DNA of 46,734 bases. It comes from Acidobacteriota bacterium. GTDB taxonomy: Bacteria > Acidobacteriota > Vicinamibacteria > Vicinamibacterales > JAHECP01. Location: the NCBI GenBank assembly GCA_024641665.1, contig JAHECP010000030.1, positions 1-46,734 of the forward strand, read 5' to 3'. A model generated the notes under the pieces. The model was not told the origin of the DNA, made no database searches, and saw only the letters and a list, made by a program, of their open reading frames with translations. The position numbers were made by a program, and so were the translations under genes. Positions 18,152 through 27,284 of this stretch are shown here, piece after piece (the stretch's first letter is position 1; each line of letters opens with the position of its first letter).

Positions 18152-19729
18152 GTGGCGCTCTATCTGGGCCTCGACGCCAGCACGCAGAGCCTGACCGCAC
18201 TCGTCATCGCCGTCGAGGGCTCGACGCGGCGGATCGCGTTCGAGACCTCGCTGGGTTTCGAGCGCGATCTGCCGGCGTACGGCACCCGGGGCGGCGTCCT
18301 GCCGAGCGCCGATTCCCTGGTGGCCGAGGCGCCGCCGCTCATGTGGGCCGAGGCGCTCGACCGGGTGATGGCAGCCGTGGCCGCGAGCGGCCTGGATCTC
18401 TCGGCGCTTCGCGCCGTCTCGGGCTCGGGCCAGCAGCACGGGAGCGTCTACCTGAACACCTCGTGGGCCCCGGCGCTCCGGCGCCTGAACGGACGGCGGC
18501 CGCTCGTGGACCAGCTCGACGGTGTGTTCTCGCGCGCGCGGTCGCCGATCTGGATGGACTCGAGCACGTCGGTCCAGTGCGCCGCGATCGAGCGGGCGGT
18601 GGGTGGCACGGCCGTGCTCGCCCGGCTGACCGGCTCGCGCGCGTTCGAGCGGTTCACCGGGCCGCAGATCCGCAGGTTCTTCGAGCGCGATCCCGACGGC
18701 TACGGCGCAACGGACCGCATCCATCTCGTCAGCTCGTATCTCGCGTCGCTCCTCGCCGGCGCGGACGCGCCCGTCGACCGCGGCGACGGCTCGGGCATGA
18801 ACCTGATGGACCTGGCGCGCGGCGCGTGGGCGCCTGCCGCGCTGGCCGCGACTGCGCCCGACCTCGCGCGCCGCCTGCCGCCGGTCGTGCCGTCGTCGGC
18901 CGTCGCGGGCACGCTGGCGCCCTACTGGGTCGAGCGCTACGGCTTTCCGCGCGCCCGCGTCGTGGTCTGGTCGGGCGACAACCCCTGCAGCCTGGTCGGG
19001 ACCGGCATCGTCGTGCCGGGCGCCCTGGCCGTGTCGCTCGGCACGAGCGATACGATCTTCGGCTACCTCCGGGAGCCGCGCGTCGATCCGTCGGGCACGG
19101 CGCACGTATTCGGCGCGCCGACCGGCGACTGGATGAGCCTCATCTGCTTCAAGAACGGTGCGCGCGCCCGCGAACGGGTGCGCGACGCGCACGGGCTCGA
19201 CTGGGACGGCTTTGCGCGCGCGCTCGAGTCGGCGCCGCCCGGCAACGACGGCGCGATCATGCTGCCGTGGTTCGAGCCCGAGATTACGCCCGCCGTGCTG
19301 GAGCCCGGCGCGCGCACGTTCGGTCTGGATCCGTCGAACGCCGCCGCCCACGTGCGCGCCGTCGTGGAGGGCCAGATGCTGGCGATGGCGACCCACTCGG
19401 GCTGGATGGGGGAGCGCATCGAGCGGATCCACGCGACGGGCGGCGCGTCGGGCAACCGCGCGATCCTGCAGGTGTTGGCCGACGTGTTCGGCGCCGACGT
19501 GTTCCAGCTCGACGCCGGCAACTCGGCGTGTCTGGGCGCCGCGCTGCGCGCGTACCACGCCGATCGGACGGCGGCGGGCGAGCCGATCGGCTGGGACGAG
19601 GTCGTGGCCGGCTTCGCGGAACCGGCGCGCGCGAGCCGCGTGGCGCCAATCCCGGCCAACGTTCGGATCTACGCGCAGAAGAAGCAGATCTACGCACGAC
19701 GTGAAGCGGAAGTCATCGGCTGTACGTAG
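18152..19729 (+). CDS. FGGY-family carbohydrate kinase (xylulokinase-like)
   Basis: This 525-residue cytoplasmic kinase has two actin-like domains. N-terminal phosphate-binding motif: LYLGLDASTQSLTALV. Substrate-site segment: VSGSGQQHGSVYLN, characteristic of xylulokinase-type members. C-terminal ATP-site motifs: VSLGTSDTIFG, IHATGGASGNRAILQVLAD and NSACLGAALRAYHA. It phosphorylates a pentulose/hexulose, most likely D-xylulose, feeding the pentose-phosphate pathway. It is transcribed divergently from the GH31 glycosidase, in line with use of xylose released from alpha-xylosides. GTG 18152 is the only sensible start, because the LYLGLDAS motif begins at residue 3. Length is slightly above the 480-510 usual for XylB. 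Confidence 0.85.
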   Translation: MALYLGLDASTQSLTALVIAVEGSTRRIAFETSLGFERDLPAYGTRGGVLPSADSLVAEAPPLMWAEALDRVMAAVAASGLDLSALRAVSGSGQQHGSVYLNTSWAPALRRLNGRRPLVDQLDGVFSRARSPIWMDSSTSVQCAAIERAVGGTAVLARLTGSRAFERFTGPQIRRFFERDPDGYGATDRIHLVSSYLASLLAGADAPVDRGDGSGMNLMDLARGAWAPAALAATAPDLARRLPPVVPSSAVAGTLAPYWVERYGFPRARVVVWSGDNPCSLVGTGIVVPGALAVSLGTSDTIFGYLREPRVDPSGTAHVFGAPTGDWMSLICFKNGARARERVRDAHGLDWDGFARALESAPPGNDGAIMLPWFEPEITPAVLEPGARTFGLDPSNAAAHVRAVVEGQMLAMATHSGWMGERIERIHATGGASGNRAILQVLADVFGADVFQLDAGNSACLGAALRAYHADRTAAGEPIGWDEVVAGFAEPARASRVAPIPANVRIYAQKKQIYARREAEVIGCT

Positions 19730-19730
19730 T

Positions 19731-19799
19731 GCCGGGCTTCCGCCTTCGCTGAAGCTACGGCGGACTCGCCGGAGCCTTGGCGGAGGCGGTCAGCCCGGC
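19731..19799. repeat. Small foldback repeat R2, copy 2
   Basis: GCCGGGCT (19731-19738) pairs with AGCCCGGC (19792-19799). The inner arms CCGCCTTCGCTGAAGCTACG and CGCCGGAGCCTTGGCGGAGG are imperfect reverse complements. It starts 1 bp after the kinase stop, where it may terminate transcription, and ends 24 bp before the next start codon. See 12157-12235 and 36465-36527 for relatives. Confidence 0.72.
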
Positions 19800-19823
19800 G
19801 CGGCTTTCGGGAGGGTGGAATCC

Positions 19824-22800
19824 ATGCGATCGAGTCATTCCTGGCGTGTGAACCTGTTTCTCGGCGCGCTGGCCGCCACGCTGATGGCCGCCGCGCCGCT
19901 CGCGCAGCGGCCGGGCCGGCCGGCTCAGGACGAGCCGCCCGCGCCGCTGCACTTCGAGTACATGGGGCCGCCGAGCGCGGGGCGCATCGCGTCGGTGACG
20001 GGCGTCCCGGGCGACACCACGACCTACTACGCCGGCGCGGCGTCTGGCGGCGTGTGGAAGACGAGCGACGGCGGCAAGACCTTCGAGCCCGTCTTCGACC
20101 AGGAGCCGGTGCAGGCCATCGGCGCGCTGGCCGTCGCCCCGTCCGACCCGAACATCGTCTGGGCCGGCACCGGCGAGGCCTGGGCGATCCGCGACAGCGA
20201 CATCATGGGCGACGGGATCTACAAGTCCACCGACGCCGGCAAGACCTGGTCGCACATGGGCCTGGAGGAGACCGGGCGCATCGGCAAGATCCTCGTCAAC
20301 CCGACGAACCCGAACGTCGTGTTCGCGTGCGCGCTGGGGCGGACGACCGGGCCGCAGCAGGAGCGCGGCGTGTACCGCACGAGCGACGGCGGCAAGACCT
20401 GGCAGCGCGTGCTGTTCGTGGACGAGAACACCGGGTGCTCAGGCCTGGCGATGGACGCGAAGGACCCCAACGTGCTGCTGGCGGGCACGTGGCAGGTGGT
20501 GATGCACACCTGGGCGATGTTCTCGGGCGGCCCGGCGAGCGGCGTCTACCGCTCGCGCGACGGCGGCACCACGTGGACGAAGCTGGAGAACGGCCTGCCG
20601 AAGCCGCCGGTCGGGAAGATCGACGTCGCGATCGCGCCGACTGATTCGCGCCGCATGTACGCGCTCGTCCAGACGGCCAACCAGGGATCGGTGTGGCGGT
20701 CGGACGACGGCGGCGACCGGTGGCGGGTGGTGAGCTGGGACCGGACGCTGATCGGCCGCGCGGGCTACTACATCCGCATCGAGGTGAGCCCGGCCAACCC
20801 GGACGAGGTGCTCGTCGCCAACAGCAGCTTCCACCGCTCGACCGACGGCGGCCTCACGTTCCCCCACAACGACCGCGGGTGCGGCGACTGTCACGACATC
20901 TGGATGGACCCGAAGAACCCCGACCACTGGGTGACGACGGGCGACGGCGGGATGGGCATCACGACCGATCACGCGAAGACGTTCACGCGCGTGTCGCTGC
21001 CCATCGGCCAGATGTACCACGTGGCGCTCGACGAGCGCGTGCCGTACTGGATCTACAGCAACCGTCAGGACGACGGGACGATGCGCGGGCGGAGCGACTC
21101 GCCGGTGCCGGTCGACAACGTGCCGTCGTACGCGCCGCCTCGGCCGAGCGGCGGCTTCTTCGGCTTCGGCGGACGACGGCGCGGCGTGGACTGGGACCAG
21201 GGGCTCGGCGGCTGCGAGTCGGGCTTCACGATTCCCGTGCCGCACAACCCCGACATCGTCTGGGCGTCGTGCTACGGCAACGAGATCACGCGGTACGACG
21301 CGCGTGAGGGCGTGGCGCGGTCGGTCAGCCCGTGGATCCACACGCTCGACTCGGAGCCGAACAAGACGAAATACCACTGCCACTGGACGCCGCCGATGGC
21401 GCTGGACCCCTTCGACGCCGAGACGGTCTACTACGGCTGCCAGGTGATCTTCAAGACATCGGACGAGGGACAGACGTGGAGCGTCATCAGCCCCGACCTC
21501 TCCACGCAGGACCCGAGCCGCGTGGTCTCGTCGGGCGGCATCATCGGCGACAACCTCGGGCAGTTCTACGGCGAGGTCGTGTTCGCCATTGCGCCGTCGA
21601 AGATCCGCAAGGGGCTCATCTGGGCCGGGACCAACGACGGCAAGGTCTGGTACACGAAGGACGGCGGCGACACGTGGGCGGACGTGACGAAGAACATCAC
21701 GGGCCTGCCGGCGTGGGGGACCATCAGCAAGATCGAGCCGTCGCCGTTCGACGCGGGCACGGCCTACGTGGCGGTGGACCTGCACCTGATGGACGACCGC
21801 GACCCGTACATCTTCAAGACGACGGACTTCGGCCAGACCTGGACGAAGATCAGCGACGGCCTGCCGCAGCACCACCCGCTGGCCTACGTGAAGTCGATTG
21901 CCGAGAACCCGAACCGCAAGGGCATGCTCTTCGCGGGCACGGGCCACGGCTTCTACTACTCGATGGACGACGGCGCGACGTGGACGCCCTTCCAGGCCGG
22001 CCTCCCGGCGGCGCCCGTGACCTGGATCGAGGTGGAGCCGCGCTACCACGACGTCGTCGTCTCGACCTACGGCCGCGGCCTGTGGATCATGCGCGACATC
22101 ACGCGGCTCGAGCAGCAGGATCAGGTCGACAAGGCCGCGCCGGCGTTTCTTTACGAGCCGCGCCCGGGCTTCCGGCAGCCTCGGGAGGGGAGCGCGGAGT
22201 TCTTGTACTCGCTCGCGACGGCGTCGAGCGAGCGCGTGAAGATCGAGATCCTCGATCAGGGCGGTGCCGTGATCCGGACGCTGGACGGTCCGGGGCGCAC
22301 CGGCCTGAACCGCGCGACGTGGGACCTGCGCTACGACCCGCCGACCCAGGTCGAGCTCCGGACGACGCCGCCCGACAACCCGCACATCTGGGACGAGCCG
22401 CGGTTCAAGGGGCACGACACACGGCCCATCGTGCACTGGGGCATCCAGGGCGCGATGCGCGCCGGCCCGCTCGCGACGCCAGGGCCGTACACCGTTCGGC
22501 TGACCGTGGGCGGCCAGTCCTACGCGCGGCCGTTCGACGTGCTGAAAGACCCGGCGATCAAGGCGTCGGCCTCCGACCTCGACGCCTCGACGCGCGTGCA
22601 GGTGCGCGTGCGCGACGACATGAACGCGGCGGCGGGCATGGCAAACCGCATCGAGGTGATGCGGAAGCAGATCGAGGACGAGCTGAAAGCGAACGCCGGC
22701 AGGGACGAGGCGGAGCAGGCGCTGCGCGCCCTCGACACGAAGATGCTGGACGTCGAGCTGCAGCTCGTCTCGCGCACCGACCTGCACAGCGACGACAAGT

Positions 22801-23051
22801 GGTACGTGGAGGCCTACAAGATCTACATGAATCTGGTGTGGCTGAACGGCGTGGTGGGCACCGGCGCGGGCGACGTGCAGGGCGGCGCCGACGACCGGCC
22901 CACCGACGCGTCGGTCCAGGTGCTGCAGATGATTGAAAAGGACCTGGCGGCCGCGCAGGCCGGGTTCGATACCCTGGTCCAGACGGCCGTGCCGGCGTTC
23001 AACAAGGCGAACGCCCGGCTGGCGATCACGATTCCCGGCGGCGGGCGGTAG
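19824..23051 (+). CDS. Secreted VPS10/sortilin-like multi-BNR beta-propeller protein
   Basis: This is a 1075-residue protein with a signal peptide (about residues 1-30, LAATLMAAAPLAQ). At least ten Asp-box/BNR motifs spread over residues 70-745 (KTSDGGKTF, KSTDAGKTW, RTSDGGKTW, RSRDGGTTW, RSDDGGDRW, RSTDGGLTF, KTSDEGQTW, YTKDGGDTW, KTTDFGQTW, YSMDDGATW), consistent with a sortilin-like or tandem-propeller architecture. A FlgD/fibronectin-like segment (VKIEILDQGGAVIRTL) and a helical C-terminal region (about residues 910-1075) follow. A cysteine/histidine-rich loop, CGDCHDIW, resembles a CxxCH motif but is probably structural. Such proteins are abundant in Acidobacteriota; their ligand is unknown. 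ATG 19824 has a strong ribosome site (GGGAGGGTGG). Annotations as 'glycosyl hydrolase' for this family are not supported by visible catalytic residues. Confidence 0.85.
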   Translation: MRSSHSWRVNLFLGALAATLMAAAPLAQRPGRPAQDEPPAPLHFEYMGPPSAGRIASVTGVPGDTTTYYAGAASGGVWKTSDGGKTFEPVFDQEPVQAIGALAVAPSDPNIVWAGTGEAWAIRDSDIMGDGIYKSTDAGKTWSHMGLEETGRIGKILVNPTNPNVVFACALGRTTGPQQERGVYRTSDGGKTWQRVLFVDENTGCSGLAMDAKDPNVLLAGTWQVVMHTWAMFSGGPASGVYRSRDGGTTWTKLENGLPKPPVGKIDVAIAPTDSRRMYALVQTANQGSVWRSDDGGDRWRVVSWDRTLIGRAGYYIRIEVSPANPDEVLVANSSFHRSTDGGLTFPHNDRGCGDCHDIWMDPKNPDHWVTTGDGGMGITTDHAKTFTRVSLPIGQMYHVALDERVPYWIYSNRQDDGTMRGRSDSPVPVDNVPSYAPPRPSGGFFGFGGRRRGVDWDQGLGGCESGFTIPVPHNPDIVWASCYGNEITRYDAREGVARSVSPWIHTLDSEPNKTKYHCHWTPPMALDPFDAETVYYGCQVIFKTSDEGQTWSVISPDLSTQDPSRVVSSGGIIGDNLGQFYGEVVFAIAPSKIRKGLIWAGTNDGKVWYTKDGGDTWADVTKNITGLPAWGTISKIEPSPFDAGTAYVAVDLHLMDDRDPYIFKTTDFGQTWTKISDGLPQHHPLAYVKSIAENPNRKGMLFAGTGHGFYYSMDDGATWTPFQAGLPAAPVTWIEVEPRYHDVVVSTYGRGLWIMRDITRLEQQDQVDKAAPAFLYEPRPGFRQPREGSAEFLYSLATASSERVKIEILDQGGAVIRTLDGPGRTGLNRATWDLRYDPPTQVELRTTPPDNPHIWDEPRFKGHDTRPIVHWGIQGAMRAGPLATPGPYTVRLTVGGQSYARPFDVLKDPAIKASASDLDASTRVQVRVRDDMNAAAGMANRIEVMRKQIEDELKANAGRDEAEQALRALDTKMLDVELQLVSRTDLHSDDKWYVEAYKIYMNLVWLNGVVGTGAGDVQGGADDRPTDASVQVLQMIEKDLAAAQAGFDTLVQTAVPAFNKANARLAITIPGGGR

Positions 23052-23056
23052 GGGTG

Positions 23057-23076
23057 GGGCCGGCTGAAGCCGGCCC
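23057..23076. terminator. Hairpin after the VPS10-like gene
   Basis: GGGCCGGCT (23057-23065) pairs with AGCCGGCCC (23068-23076), a 9-bp GC stem just 5 bp after the plus-strand stop. The core is the same GGCCGGCT..AGCCGGCC word as the repeat at 15706. There is no U-tract, so Rho-independent action is uncertain. Confidence 0.5.
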
Positions 23077-23103
23077 GCACCTACGGCATGGGCCCCTCAC
23101 GCA

Positions 23104-23129
23104 TAGCGCAGGGCCTCAGCCCTGCGCTA
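23104..23129. terminator. Bidirectional hairpin between convergent genes
   Basis: TAGCGCAGGGC (23104-23114) and GCCCTGCGCTA (23119-23129) form a perfect 11-bp stem with a 4-nt loop. It lies between the convergent ends of the VPS10-like gene and the ADOP permease. The word TAGCGCAGGG also occurs at about 36458-36467, so it is probably a dispersed palindromic repeat used as a terminator. Confidence 0.55.
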
Positions 23130-23153
23130 CGTGCTGTTCTGCCTGACTGAGGA

Positions 23154-25754
23154 TCACTCGTACCGCACGACGGATGCCGGATCGATCCGCGACGCTCGGC
23201 GCGCCGGCAGCCAGGCCGCCAGACTCGCCACTGCGACGAGAGCCGCGGCGGCCCCGGTGATGGTCGCCGGGTCGCGCGGCCGGACGTCGTACAGCAGCGC
23301 CGCGACGAAGGTCGAGGCCCACAGGCTGACCGCGGCGCCGACTCCTGCTCCGACGGCTACCAGCACGAGCACCCGCGTCAGGACGAGGCGGACGATGTTC
23401 CCCGGCAGGGCGCCGAGGGCCATCCGGACGGCGATCTCCGTGCGGCGGCGGGCGACGGAGTAGGCCGTCACGCCGTAGAGCCCGAGCGCGGCCAGCAGCA
23501 GTGCCAGGACGGCGAAGGACCCCGAGAGCAGGGTCACGAGGCGCTCCTGGACCAGCGAGTCGTTGACGTAGTCGGTGAGCGGGTGGAACGTCAGGGCCAG
23601 GTCGGGATTCACGGCGCCGATCGCACTGGTCACGCTCTTCGTCAGAAGCTCCGGACGACCGGCGTTCGATCGGATGCTGAGATTCACGGACGTCAGGAAA
23701 GGCCACCATACGGCGTCGCGCTGGGCCAGCGGAAGGAAGATGGTGGGCCGGATCCGGGCGCGCAACCCGCCGTACACCGTGTCCGAGACGACGCCAACGA
23801 TTTCCACGGGCGGAGGCGGAGGGCCTGGCAGAAATAAGGTCAGCGTGCGGCCGATCGCGCTCGCGCCGGGCACGAAGGTCTGCGCGAACGTCTCGTTGAC
23901 CACTACAACGGGCGGCGTATCCAGCCGATCCTGTCGAGTCACGTCCCGGCCGCGCACCAGGGGAATGCCCATCGTCTGAAACCAGCCGGGGGATATCAGG
24001 TTGAGCGCGCTGAACGCCCCGCGCGGCGGCAGCGGGGCCTCGCCGGAGACGGCTTTGATCGGCTGTCCGAGCGTGGGGCCGTTCGTCACCGGCGGAACGG
24101 ACGAGAGCGCGGCATCCGCGACGCCTGGAAGCCGGCGGACGGCGTCGAGCACCTCCCCGTAGAGCGCCTGGCGCCGACCCGGCGCGACCGGGGTGTGCCG
24201 GGCGTCGAGGGTCGCGATCAGAATTAGGTGGCAATCGAATCCCAGAGGGCGCGTCTCGAGCGCGGCCAGCGTCCGGGTGAAGAGACCTGCTGCCACGATG
24301 ACGACAAGGGAGATGGCCACCTGGGCCACGATGAGGATGCCTGCGGGACCGGTTCTCCGGCGCCGCCACGCGCCGTTGCTGCGCTCGATCAGCGCATCCA
24401 GGGGCGCGACACGCGACGCGCGCAGTGCCGGCAGCATGGCGAAGACCAGCGCGGTGGCGACGGTCAGCACCGCGGTAAAGGCGAGCACACGGCCATCGAT
24501 CGACACGTTGAGAAAGACGTCACCCGTCGTCGCGCTTGGGCCGCTGTACGAGACGGTCGTGACCAGCTGCCGTACCAGCAGCCGGGCGCTCCAGGAAGCG
24601 ACCACGAGGCCCAATCCGGCGCCGACGCTCGCGAAGACCACGCTCTCTGCCAGGAGTTGCCGCACCAGGCGCCAGCGCGACGCGCCGAGAGCACATCGCA
24701 CGCCAAGCTCGCGTCGGCGCGCGTCGGCACGAGCGAGCGCCAGATTGGCGAGGTTGGCACACGCGACCAGCAGAACGAGCACGACGATCGCCATGATCGC
24801 CAGGAGGGGACGAGAGAAGCGGCGCCTGAGCAGTGACGCGCCGGTCGCGGCTGGCGCCAGGGTGAAGGCGCTCTTCAGGTAGGTGTCGAGAAACGCCTTG
24901 GGCAAACCCTGGGGCAGTGTGGCCTCTCGGATCTGGGGTTGAACGCCACGGAGGGCCGCGGTGGCTGTGTCGATCGTCTCTCCGGATCGAAGCCGCGCCA
25001 TGATGCTGACTTCCGGTCCACCAGCCGGATTGCGCGGTCTGCCTGCGCCACTGACCAGGGCCTGGTCCTCGACCGGCGCCGCCACATCGAATGAATGGCC
25101 GACCTCGGCTCCGAAAAAGCCCCGCGGGGTCACGCCGACGATGGTGAACGTCGCACGATCGAGAGCCAGCGTCTGGCCAATCGCGTTGGGCGCGCCGCCG
25201 AAGTGCCGCCGCCAGAAGTCATAGCTGATGACGGCCACCGGCCCGTCCTGGCCGCCGCCGGGCACGTCGTCGGCTTCGGAAAGCGTGCGGCCGAGCAGGG
25301 CCCGCACGCCCAGGACGTCGAAGAACGAGCCGCTGACCCAGAGGCCGTCGACATAGCGCGTCTCGCCACCGCTGGCGAGGTCGAAGCGCGTCCCGGCCCA
25401 GGCGAGCGTCCCGTCGAACGGCTGCGGGCGCCGATGGATCTCCCGCCACACCCGGTAGTTCCAGTACGGATTCGGGTTGGGTGTGTCCTCGGTCAGCAGC
25501 ACGAGCCGCCCGGGATCTCTGACCGGCAGCGTCTGCAGCAGCAGGCTGTCGATCAAGGAGAAGATGGCCGTGTTCGCGCCGATGCCGAGCGCAAGGGAGA
25601 GCACGGCGACGGCCGATACGATCGGCGTGCCGGCCAGTGTGCGCAGCGCCAGCCGGACGTCCTGCCCGAGTCCCTGCAGGTGGGAGGGCACCGCGACGTC
25701 GTGCGCCCGCCCCCGGCGGAGGAGATACCACACGCGCCGAAGCAGCTTTCGCAT
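23154..25754 (-). CDS. ADOP-family ABC transporter permease (MacB-like)
   Basis: This 866-residue membrane protein matches the acidobacterial duplicated orphan permease family: two fused MacB/FtsX-like permease halves with no ATPase gene beside it. Each half has a MacB periplasmic domain followed by FtsX helices. N-terminal motifs include DVRLALRTLAGTPIVSA, LSLALGIGANTAIFSLIDSL and VISYDFWRRHFGG. The first FtsX block is ANLANLALARADARRRELGV. The terminal block is LGLYGVTAYSVARRRTEIAVRMALGA, and it ends PARRASRIDPASVVRYE. The family is a marker of Acidobacteriota. The role is probably mechanotransmission or export with an ATPase encoded elsewhere; the substrate is unknown. It is the last gene of the minus-strand run from 30770. 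Confidence 0.93.
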   Translation of the reverse strand: MRKLLRRVWYLLRRGRAHDVAVPSHLQGLGQDVRLALRTLAGTPIVSAVAVLSLALGIGANTAIFSLIDSLLLQTLPVRDPGRLVLLTEDTPNPNPYWNYRVWREIHRRPQPFDGTLAWAGTRFDLASGGETRYVDGLWVSGSFFDVLGVRALLGRTLSEADDVPGGGQDGPVAVISYDFWRRHFGGAPNAIGQTLALDRATFTIVGVTPRGFFGAEVGHSFDVAAPVEDQALVSGAGRPRNPAGGPEVSIMARLRSGETIDTATAALRGVQPQIREATLPQGLPKAFLDTYLKSAFTLAPAATGASLLRRRFSRPLLAIMAIVVLVLLVACANLANLALARADARRRELGVRCALGASRWRLVRQLLAESVVFASVGAGLGLVVASWSARLLVRQLVTTVSYSGPSATTGDVFLNVSIDGRVLAFTAVLTVATALVFAMLPALRASRVAPLDALIERSNGAWRRRRTGPAGILIVAQVAISLVVIVAAGLFTRTLAALETRPLGFDCHLILIATLDARHTPVAPGRRQALYGEVLDAVRRLPGVADAALSSVPPVTNGPTLGQPIKAVSGEAPLPPRGAFSALNLISPGWFQTMGIPLVRGRDVTRQDRLDTPPVVVVNETFAQTFVPGASAIGRTLTLFLPGPPPPPVEIVGVVSDTVYGGLRARIRPTIFLPLAQRDAVWWPFLTSVNLSIRSNAGRPELLTKSVTSAIGAVNPDLALTFHPLTDYVNDSLVQERLVTLLSGSFAVLALLLAALGLYGVTAYSVARRRTEIAVRMALGALPGNIVRLVLTRVLVLVAVGAGVGAAVSLWASTFVAALLYDVRPRDPATITGAAAALVAVASLAAWLPARRASRIDPASVVRYE

Positions 25755-25809
25755 ACGCCCGACCCGTCAGGTGGCGTTCAGCACCTTGTGGATGGCAACG
25801 ATGAGGCGA

Positions 25810-26316
25810 TCACCGCGAGGCCGGCGAGGAATCCATCTTCGGATTGTTGTTCAGCAGCCGGTGGATGCGCCATGTGCCGGCGGCCTCACGGCGCCACTCG
25901 ACGAACGCCCGCACCGGCGCGGCCGGTCCGGGCGGCTGGTCCTTCGGGTGGCCGGCCTCACGATAGTCGACGAGCTGGAAGGCGCGGTCGCCAATCACCG
26001 TCAGCTCGCGCGGCGACACCTCGAACTCGCTGATGGCCCACGTCTTCAGCCCTTCGCCGAACACCGCCCGGAGTCCGTCCCGGCCCCGGATATCGTCATG
26101 TCCCGGCTCCATCAGCAGCGCGTCTTCCGTGTAGCTGTCGACGATGCCTTCGACGTCGCCTCGCTTGCCCGCATCGCCGAGCTTCGCCCAGGCGCGGGCG
26201 AGCGCGTCGCCGACACGTGCCGTCTCCTCGGGACCGGCGAGGACCGGGGCGCGCGTGGAAACGCAGCCGGTCGCGACGACCGCCGCGAGCAGTCCGCCGA
26301 TCAGATATCGGGCCAT
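25810..26316 (-). CDS. Lipoprotein with NTF2/SnoaL-like (DUF4440-type) domain
   Basis: This 168-residue protein has a lipoprotein signal (MARYLIGGLLAAVVATGC, Cys18) and a cone-shaped alpha+beta domain of the NTF2/ketosteroid-isomerase superfamily: GDVEGIVDSYTEDALLMEPG, IRGRDGLRAVF, FQLVDYRE and WRREAAGTWRIHRLLNNN. This subgroup commonly lacks a known enzyme activity and may bind small hydrophobic ligands. ATG 26316 has GGAAGG 6 nt upstream. It would be anchored to a membrane facing the periplasm. It lies 29 bp after the haem lipoprotein gene, so the two are likely co-transcribed; the functional link is unknown. Confidence 0.8.
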   Translation of the reverse strand: MARYLIGGLLAAVVATGCVSTRAPVLAGPEETARVGDALARAWAKLGDAGKRGDVEGIVDSYTEDALLMEPGHDDIRGRDGLRAVFGEGLKTWAISEFEVSPRELTVIGDRAFQLVDYREAGHPKDQPPGPAAPVRAFVEWRREAAGTWRIHRLLNNNPKMDSSPASR

Positions 26317-26345
26317 CGTCTGCCTTCCTCGTGCGTGGCGGACCT

Positions 26346-27266
26346 CTACTTCGGATCCGTGCGCGGCACGGGCCGGCCCGGAACCTCTGGCACCTCGATG
26401 AACGGGTGGCCGCTGACCTTGTGGCACCCGTTGCACGTGGCCGCAGCCCGCTTGAACGCGGCGTCGAAGGCCTTGGGATCGTGCGAGGCGACGGCCTGCG
26501 TGAGGTCGGGCAGGTTCGTCTTCGTGAAGGCCTCGATGACGCCGGCCAAGTTGACGCCCTGGCTCTCGGGCGGCGGCTCGGCGTGCGGCAGGTCGTCCTC
26601 GAAGATCTCGCCCATCTCGCCCACCTCGAAATCCGCCAGATCGAAGCGGCGCGCCAGGAAGGCCTTGCCGACGAACTCGAAGCGGCGCGCCACCTCCACC
26701 ATCAGCGGACCGTAGCGCAGGCCGCTCGGCACCCCCGCCATCATCGGCGCCGAGGCGCCGGCCGACACGCAGGCCGGCGGCCGGTTCTCGACGCGGACGA
26801 GCGACGGGTCGACGCCAATCGCCACCAGGCTCCTGACCGCCGCCACGAGGCTGCCGGCGCTCGGACAGTACGCCTGGCTGTCCTGGTCGACCACGACCTT
26901 CGTTAGGGACTGGCCGATGCGCTCGACCAGCAGCCCGCCCGCCGTCTGCACCGGACCGCCGTCGGCGAGAATCGGGTGCGCGTAGGCGTTGTCGGGCGCG
27001 TTGGCCGGCTGGGGCGCGATGGCCAGCGTGCCGTCGCCGCGCACCACGAACTTGTAGCGCGTGTCCGGCTCGAGCGTCGTCAGATCGCCGGCCGTCGTCG
27101 GGTGGATGATGCGGGCCGGGTCGCCCCCGCCCTTCTCGAGGGCCGCCTCGAGCGGCGCCACCGACACCCGGCTGTCGAAGAGCATGGTCGGCGCGGGTGG
27201 CGGCGCCGCCGCCCGGCACCCCGCCACGAGTCCGGCAATCGCGATCAACCCCAGTGCGCGGCGCAT
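26346..27266 (-). CDS. Periplasmic lipoprotein with one c-type haem motif
   Basis: This 306-residue protein has a lipobox (IAIAGLVAGC, Cys17) and a single C-terminal CNGCHK motif (about residues 281-286) embedded in a helical segment (AFDAAFKRAAATCNGCHKVSG). That is typical of small covalently haem-bound domains with little else of the cytochrome c fold. The N-terminal 150 residues contain two cysteines (QAYCPSAG and RPPACVS) and no recognised family. ATG 27266 has GGAGA upstream. Electron transfer or haem-based sensing are possibilities, and neither is proven. It stands in the same direction as galM and GH2 upstream and the NTF2 lipoprotein downstream. Confidence 0.75.
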   Translation of the reverse strand: MRRALGLIAIAGLVAGCRAAAPPPAPTMLFDSRVSVAPLEAALEKGGGDPARIIHPTTAGDLTTLEPDTRYKFVVRGDGTLAIAPQPANAPDNAYAHPILADGGPVQTAGGLLVERIGQSLTKVVVDQDSQAYCPSAGSLVAAVRSLVAIGVDPSLVRVENRPPACVSAGASAPMMAGVPSGLRYGPLMVEVARRFEFVGKAFLARRFDLADFEVGEMGEIFEDDLPHAEPPPESQGVNLAGVIEAFTKTNLPDLTQAVASHDPKAFDAAFKRAAATCNGCHKVSGHPFIEVPEVPGRPVPRTDPK

Positions 27267-27284
27267 GTGCTGTCTCCTGCCCCC

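Noticed and set aside
15755-19558. Very long minus-strand open frame (about 1267 codons) spanning GH31 and opposite the sugar kinase
   Set aside because: It is a high-GC shadow: Arg/Ala/His-rich composition, no motifs, and it overlaps two genes with intact catalytic signatures.
20881-20905. CGDCHDIW in the VPS10-like protein as a c-type haem site
   Set aside because: It lies in a propeller loop without the surrounding haem-domain helices; more likely structural or disulphide-related.
20439-22787. Long antisense frame opposite the VPS10-like gene
   Set aside because: Shadow of repeated Asp-box codons; no recognisable domain.
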